DNA of 17,157 nt, taken from positions 1 to 17,157 of the forward strand of contig CAZSET010000065.1 in NCBI GenBank assembly GCA_964605915.1, written 5' to 3'. The notes beneath the pieces were generated by a model. That model searched no databases and was not told where the DNA came from. It saw only the letters and a program-made list of their open reading frames with translations. The position numbers and the translations under genes were made by a program. Source of the stretch: DAOVRD01 sp964605915 (GTDB lineage: Bacteria; Planctomycetota; Brocadiia; SM23-32). Shown here piece after piece: positions 12,753-17,157 of the stretch (positions are counted from its first letter, which is position 1; each line of letters starts with the position of its first letter).

Positions 12753-14231
12753 GTGAAGCTGCCTGCATTGATCGGCGACGACATGGTTGTCCAGCGCGCC
12801 CGACCCGTCCCCGTATGGGGACGGTCCGAGCCGGCCGAGAGCATATCGGTTGCGCTCGGCGGCCATGAGGCGAGGACGGTTGCAGACGCCGATGGCCGGT
12901 GGAAGGTTGAGCTGGAACCGATGGAAGCCGGAGGGCCATACGAGCTGACCATCCGCAGCGCCCGGGAAACCGTCACCGTGCGGAACGTGGCGGTCGGCGA
13001 CATATGGGTCTGCTCCGGCCAGTCGAACATGGCGTGGAAGCTGGCGCTCACCGCCAACGGCGCCGAAGAGGTGTTGCAGACCGATCGTCCCATGATCCGG
13101 CTGTTCAGGGCAGCCAATAGCGTGGCGGGCAGGCCGCAGGAAGACGTTGCCGGGCACTGGGCCGTCTCGTCGCCAGCGGCCGTCAACGAGGGAGAGGGCT
13201 TCTCGGCCGTGGGCTACCTGTTCGGGCGCGACCTGCACGAGACGATGGGCGTTCCCATCGGGCTGATCCACTCCGCGTGGGGCGGCACGCCGGTGGAGGC
13301 ATGGATGCCCCGGAAGGCCTTCGAGCCGGACCGCGACCTCCAGGCGTTGGTGGCGCAGTGGGACGCGGCCGTTGGTGACGCTGCGGCCAGGCTGGACGAC
13401 TACCTGGCGAAACTGGATCAGTGGCGCGCCCTGGCCCGGAAGGCCGAGTCCGAAGGCCGTCCCATGCCTGCCCCGCCATTGCTGGAGGATCCCCGCCTGA
13501 GTCACTGGCGCGCCGCCGGCCTCTACAATGCCATGATCGCGCCGCTGACCCGGATTCCCATCTGCGGCGCCATCTGGTACCAGGGCGAGTCGAACGTCGA
13601 CCGCGCCGACCAGTACGCCAGGGCTTTCCCGGCGATGATTCGCCACTGGCGGAGCGCCTGGGGCCAGGGCGAATTCCCGTTCCTGTTCGTCCAGCTTCCG
13701 AACTTCGGGACGCCCGGGGGCGCGGCTGACGCCTGGGCTTACCTGCGCGAGGCGCAACTCAAGGCGCTGGACTTGCCGAACACGGGCATGGCCGTGGTGA
13801 TCGACGTCGGCGATCCGTATGACATCCACCCGCAGAACAAGCAACCGGTCGCGGCCCGGCTGGCGCTGGCGGCCAAGCGCACGGCCTACGGCCTGGACGT
13901 GGTGGGCTCAGGGCCGATCTACGAGTCCATGAGCGTTGAGGGCGGCGGCATCCGCCTGCGGTTCCGGCACGTCGACGGCGGTCTGGTCCCCCGAGACGGC
14001 AAGCCCCTGAAGGGCTTCGTCATCGCCGGCGAGGACCGTCGGTTCGTCCCCGCCCAAGCCGGGATCGAAGGCGACACGGTGCTCGCCCGCAGCGCAGAGG
14101 TGCCCAAGCCCGTGGCCGTGCGGTACGGCTGGGCCGACTGCCCGATCTGCAATCTCTGCAACGGAGCCGGCCTGCCCGCCTCCCCGTTCCGCACGGACGG
14201 GTGGCCGAGGAAACAGTCAGGCGCAGACTGA
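12753..14231 (+). CDS. Sialate O-acetylesterase-like SGNH hydrolase without signal peptide
   Basis: The 492-residue protein matches the sialate O-acetylesterase family of carbohydrate esterases. The N-terminal beta domain starts LPALIGDDMVVQRARPVPVW, the nucleophile motif CSGQSNM gives S91, WYQGESN is at 275-281, and DIHPQNK supplies the catalytic D357/H359 pair. It should remove acetyl groups from sialic acid or other sugars. Family members usually carry a signal peptide before the LP-LF-D-MVLQ segment. Here translation starts at GTG 12753 directly before it, and an in-frame TGA at 12714-12716 rules out an upstream extension. A cytoplasmic enzyme is therefore predicted. AGGAGG lies ten bases upstream of the GTG. 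A possible 7-bp hairpin (14246-14252 with 14266-14272) follows the gene. Confidence 0.88.
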   Translation: MKLPALIGDDMVVQRARPVPVWGRSEPAESISVALGGHEARTVADADGRWKVELEPMEAGGPYELTIRSARETVTVRNVAVGDIWVCSGQSNMAWKLALTANGAEEVLQTDRPMIRLFRAANSVAGRPQEDVAGHWAVSSPAAVNEGEGFSAVGYLFGRDLHETMGVPIGLIHSAWGGTPVEAWMPRKAFEPDRDLQALVAQWDAAVGDAAARLDDYLAKLDQWRALARKAESEGRPMPAPPLLEDPRLSHWRAAGLYNAMIAPLTRIPICGAIWYQGESNVDRADQYARAFPAMIRHWRSAWGQGEFPFLFVQLPNFGTPGGAADAWAYLREAQLKALDLPNTGMAVVIDVGDPYDIHPQNKQPVAARLALAAKRTAYGLDVVGSGPIYESMSVEGGGIRLRFRHVDGGLVPRDGKPLKGFVIAGEDRRFVPAQAGIEGDTVLARSAEVPKPVAVRYGWADCPICNLCNGAGLPASPFRTDGWPRKQSGAD

Positions 14232-14245
14232 CACGGCTTGTAATC

Positions 14246-14272
14246 GCGGGGACAACGCGCTAAGCTCCCCGC
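14246..14272 (+). terminator. Possible weak terminator hairpin after the esterase gene
   Basis: GCGGGGA (14246-14252) pairs with TCCCCGC (14266-14272) over a 13-base loop in the 87-base gap before the protease gene. No T-tract follows, so the assignment is weak. Confidence 0.3.
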
Positions 14273-14318
14273 AAGGCGAAAGTGGGAGAGGCGCACACCG
14301 ACGCACGGAGATCGATGG

Positions 14319-15476
14319 ATGCCGTTTATCGGGAAAGACAGGACGCTTTTCACGCTGTTCGGACTGCCCATCAAGGCGAACCTGTCGTGGCTGTTCCTGG
14401 TGGCGCTGGTTATCCTCACGCTCGCGCAGGGCTACTTCCCCCCGCGCCTCGGCGAGGACGCCCCGGCGTACTTGCCCTGGGTGCTGGCCGTCATCGGCGC
14501 CTTCGGGCTGTTCGCCTCCCTGATCGCGCACGAGCTGGCCCACTCAATCGTGGCGCGCAGCACGGGCATGCCGGTGTCCGGCATCACGCTGTTCATCTTC
14601 GGCGGGGTGAGCCAGCTTGAGGACGAACCGCCGACGGCGGCGGCCGAGTTCTTCATGGCCCTGGTCGGGCCGCTTTCGAGCGTGCTCATCGGGACGGTCT
14701 TCCTGGTGGCGATGCTTCTTGGGCAAGCGCTGGGGTGGTCGCAGTCCGTCCAGGCGGTGCTGGGTTACTTGTTCGTCATCAACTTCATGCTGGCGGCGTT
14801 CAACAGCCTGCCGGCGTTTCCGCTCGACGGCGGGCGCGTGCTGCGCAGCATCCTGTGGGCCATCACGAAGGACCTCCGGCTCGCCACCCAGGTGGCGGCG
14901 CAGATCGGGTCGCTCTTCGCCTTCGGGTTCATCATCTTCGGGCTGATGGCGGCCTTCACTGTGGAGGGCGGCGTGATCTTCGGCGTGTGGCTGACCATCA
15001 TCGGCTTCTTCCTCCGACAGGCCTCGCTGGCCAGCCTCCAGATGGTAGTCATGCGCGAGCAATTGCAAGGCGACAAGGTGCAGCGCTTCATGACCACCGA
15101 CGTGGTCACGATCCCCAAGCGCCTGAGCCTTCAGGAGTTCGTGGACGGGTATGTCTTCCGCCATCGCTTCACTTATTACCCGGTGGTGGACGCAGAGGGA
15201 CGGCTGGCCGGCCTCGTCAGCGGGCGAATGCTCAGGGACGTCGACCGGGATCAGTGGCCTTACCTTACCATCGGCGACGTGATGCGGGAGGTGTCACCCA
15301 ACCTGGTCCTCGATCCGGACGCGGACGCCGTCGACGCCCTTTCCGCGCTGCGCCAGGGAGAGGAGCAGCGGGCCGTGGTGGTCCAGGACGGCCGGCCCGT
15401 GGGCATCGTGAGCCTGCGGGACCTGCTGCAGTTCCTCGCCCTGAAGATCGACCTCAGCCCGCGGCGTCGGGGCTGA
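14319..15476 (+). CDS. Site-2 protease family (M50) zinc metalloprotease with two CBS domains
   Basis: The 385-residue membrane protein belongs to the M50B intramembrane protease family. The zinc motif HELAH is at 71-75 inside a hydrophobic segment, and the third ligand is D170 in NSLPAFPLDGGR (162-173). About six membrane segments cover 22-232. Two CBS domains follow (about 253-310 and 318-375), which usually sense adenine nucleotides and gate activity. Members cleave membrane-anchored regulators such as anti-sigma factors, and the substrate here is unknown. The start at 14319 has GGAG eight bases upstream, and the N-terminus GLPIKANLSW is typical of the family. It is followed after 36 bases by the twin-gate membrane protein gene. 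Confidence 0.93.
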   Translation: MPFIGKDRTLFTLFGLPIKANLSWLFLVALVILTLAQGYFPPRLGEDAPAYLPWVLAVIGAFGLFASLIAHELAHSIVARSTGMPVSGITLFIFGGVSQLEDEPPTAAAEFFMALVGPLSSVLIGTVFLVAMLLGQALGWSQSVQAVLGYLFVINFMLAAFNSLPAFPLDGGRVLRSILWAITKDLRLATQVAAQIGSLFAFGFIIFGLMAAFTVEGGVIFGVWLTIIGFFLRQASLASLQMVVMREQLQGDKVQRFMTTDVVTIPKRLSLQEFVDGYVFRHRFTYYPVVDAEGRLAGLVSGRMLRDVDRDQWPYLTIGDVMREVSPNLVLDPDADAVDALSALRQGEEQRAVVVQDGRPVGIVSLRDLLQFLALKIDLSPRRRG

Positions 15477-15512
15477 ATCCCCGGCGCCGCAGCCCGGCCC
15501 CAACCCGACCCC

Positions 15513-16524
15513 ATGACCGACTCCAGCGAATCCACAAATGGCCTTGTCGCAGGCGCCCGCGACCTGTTGCGCGAGGCCGTCCGGACCAGCCTCTTCTTCT
15601 TCAAGATCATGATCCCCGTGCTGATCGTGACGAAGCTCCTCCAGGAGGCTGGCCTGATCGAGCGCTGCGGCGCTCTGCTCGGGCCGGTGATGAAGCTCGT
15701 CGGTCTGCCCGGGGGCATGGGCCTGGTGTGGGCCACGGCGATGATCACCAACCTCTACGGGGGGATGGTGGTGTTCGCCTCACTGGCGCCGCAATACTCG
15801 CTGACCGTCGCCCAGTCGACGGTTCTGACGACCATGATGCTGGTGGCGCACGGGCTGCCGCTGGAGCTTCGCATCGCGCAGAAGGCCGGCCCGCGCCTGC
15901 GCTTTGTGTCCGTGCTGCGCGTGGTCGGGGCGCTGCTGCTCGGCTGGCTGTTGCATCAGGTCTACTCGCGGGCCGGGCTTCTTCTCGAATATGGCGTGCC
16001 CTTCGACCGCGATCTTCAAGGCCGTCTCGTCGGACCCGTCGTGGTTGGCCTGGGCGCGGGACCAGCTCCGGAACCTGGGCCTCATCTTCCTCATCATCCT
16101 GGGACTGCTCTTCCTGATGAGGGTGCTCAAGCGGGTCGGCGTCACGGACTTGCTCACGCGGATGCTGAGACCCGTCCTGCGGGTGCTCGGCATGAGCCGC
16201 GACGCCGCGCCCATCACCATCGTCGGCATGACGATGGGCATCTCGTACGGCGGCGCGCTCATCATTCAGGAGGCGCAGTCCGGCAGGCTCAGCGCGCGCG
16301 ACGTGTTCTTCTCGCTGGCGCTGATGAGCCTCTGTCACAGCCTGATCGAGGACACGCTGCTGATGACGGCCCTGGGCGGGCACGTCTCGGGTGTATTGCT
16401 CGGCCGCCTGCTGTTCGCGCTCGTCGTGACGGCGCTGCTGGTGAAAGCGGTGGGGTTGCTGCCGGAGGGGGCCTTCGAGCGCTACCTGGTCCGTCCCCCC
16501 GGCCGGAAGAACGACGCCGGCTGA
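15513..16524 (+). pseudogene. Nucleoside-recognition (gate) domain membrane protein, interrupted by a frameshift
   Basis: The first half (15513 to about 15980, frame of the ATG) encodes a hydrophobic gate domain with ITNLYGGMVVF at 78-88 and AHGLPLELRIAQKAG at 112-126. The second half continues in another frame to 16524 with a second gate domain: LGLIFLIILGLLFLM, then MGISYGGALIIQEAQSGRL and LMSLCHSLIEDTLLM. The total span is 1012 bases, one more than a multiple of three, so a single extra base would restore a 336-residue twin-gate protein. Third-position GC judged by eye puts the switch near 15970-15995, at GCGGGCCGGGC. Related proteins resemble SpmA/SpmB and gate-type transporters. This may be a genuine mutation, a sequencing error, or less likely programmed frameshifting. 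No clear ribosome site precedes the ATG. Confidence 0.75.
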
Positions 16525-16531
16525 CGGCCCG

Positions 16532-17157
16532 TCACCCGGCCAGGTACGCCAGCAGATCCTCGGCTTCCATGCAGTTGAGGACGTCGCCCTTCTCGAGCCA
16601 GCCTCGCCGGGCCGTGCCGACCCCGAGGCGCATCATCCAGTAATGCTCGGCGCGGTGCGCGTCCGTGCCGATCATGATCTTCACGCCCGCCTCCCTGGCC
16701 TGGCGGCAGACCAGGTCCGTCACGTCCAGCCGGTCCATGAAGGCGTTGATCTCCAGCGCCGTCCGGTGCTGCGCGCAGGCCCGGACCACCGCCCCCACGT
16801 CCACGGCGTAGGCGTCGCGCTGGCCGAGCAGGCGCCCCGTCAGGTGGCCGATGGCGTCCACGTGCGGGCTCTCGACGGCCCGGATGATCCGGTCGGTCAT
16901 CTCCGTCTCGCCCATGCCGAACTGGCTGTGCACGGAGGCGATGACCAGGTCGAGCCCGCCCAGCACTTCGTCCGGGTAGTCGAGCCGGCCGTCGGGCAGG
17001 ATGTCCACTTCGGTTCCCTTGAGGATGACGAAGCCGTCCAGCTTCTTGCGCGCCTTCTCGATGTCGGCGTGTTGATTATGGAGGTCTTTGACCGAGAGCC
17101 CGCCCGCCACGCCGAGCGACGGGCGGTGGTCCGTCACGGGCATGTAGGAGTAGCCCA
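16532..17157 (-). CDS. polX: C-terminal PHP domain of PolX-type DNA polymerase/3'-5' exonuclease (partial)
   Basis: The minus-strand frame is open to the right edge. Before the internal Met at 17143 it reads GYSY, so GYSYMPVTDHRPSLGVAGG continues a gene that begins outside the window. PHP metal-binding motifs are visible: TDH near the edge, GTEVDIL, SVHSQF, IGHLTGR, LEINAF and the final GTDAH. The order and spacing (GLSVKDLHNQHADIEKARKK, then GTEVDIL) match the C-terminal PHP domain of bacterial PolX, which gives 3'-5' exonuclease or AP-endonuclease activity in repair. The polymerase domain should lie to the right. It is convergent with the gate-protein gene, with only seven bases between stops. 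A stand-alone PHP phosphoesterase is less likely. Confidence 0.88.
   Translation of the reverse strand, partial: GYSYMPVTDHRPSLGVAGGLSVKDLHNQHADIEKARKKLDGFVILKGTEVDILPDGRLDYPDEVLGGLDLVIASVHSQFGMGETEMTDRIIRAVESPHVDAIGHLTGRLLGQRDAYAVDVGAVVRACAQHRTALEINAFMDRLDVTDLVCRQAREAGVKIMIGTDAHRAEHYWMMRLGVGTARRGWLEKGDVLNCMEAEDLLAYLAG

Noticed and set aside
12609..13844. Long minus-strand open frame (411 codons) opposite the esterase gene
   Set aside because: The plus strand encodes a motif-complete sialate O-acetylesterase. The opposite frame shows no family features.
14735..16117. Plus frame of 460 codons spanning the protease and gate-protein genes
   Set aside because: It has Arg/Pro/Gly-rich low-complexity composition and is out of frame with two well-supported proteins.

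Overview
The window is GC-rich bacterial DNA that looks planctomycete-like. The pointers are a degraded DUF1501 gene, a sialate O-acetylesterase, and a PolX whose PHP domain sits at its C-terminus. Lineage is inferred from gene content only. The anaerobe-type metal-cluster genes suggest an organism with at least partly anaerobic metabolism.

Layout. Positions 1-186 are the 3' end of an unrecognised membrane-anchored protein, followed by a GC-rich hairpin (225-250) and about 330 bases of hairpin-rich non-coding DNA. Positions 586-8592 hold one long minus-strand operon, read right to left. Its genes are a DUF134 helix-turn-helix regulator, a Gly-rich zinc ribbon, two DUF5320 paralogues, a NifX-(Gly/Met linker)-coiled coil-ferredoxin protein, a second NifX-like protein, a RACo-like 2Fe-2S/ASKHA reductive activase, an Mrp/ApbC iron-sulfur carrier, a third NifX-like protein, a natural fusion of two MinD-type ATPases each carrying a 2[4Fe-4S] insert, and an FmdB-type zinc ribbon. 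A perfect-consensus sigma70 promoter (TTGACA, 17 bp, TATAAT) lies just upstream of the DUF134 gene. A 16-bp perfect palindrome overlaps its -10 box and predicted start site, so autoregulation by the DUF134 protein is likely.

The gene set resembles the Orange Protein (ORP) clusters of Desulfovibrio, which combine NifX-like proteins, paired MinD/ferredoxin ATPases and Mrp. Here the ATPase pair is fused and a corrinoid-activator-type ATPase, DUF5320 proteins and a DUF134 regulator are added. The likely theme is ATP-driven assembly or reduction of a metal-sulfur centre. The actual cofactor and client are unknown.

To the right (9061-17157) are unrelated single genes: a Sir2-like protein with an unrecognised N-terminal domain and no catalytic histidine; a C-terminal scrap of a DUF1501 gene; a rubrerythrin-like diiron protein; a convergent MFS transporter; a sialate O-acetylesterase without signal peptide; a site-2 protease with two CBS domains; a twin-gate membrane protein broken by a frameshift; and the C-terminal PHP domain of PolX running off the right edge.
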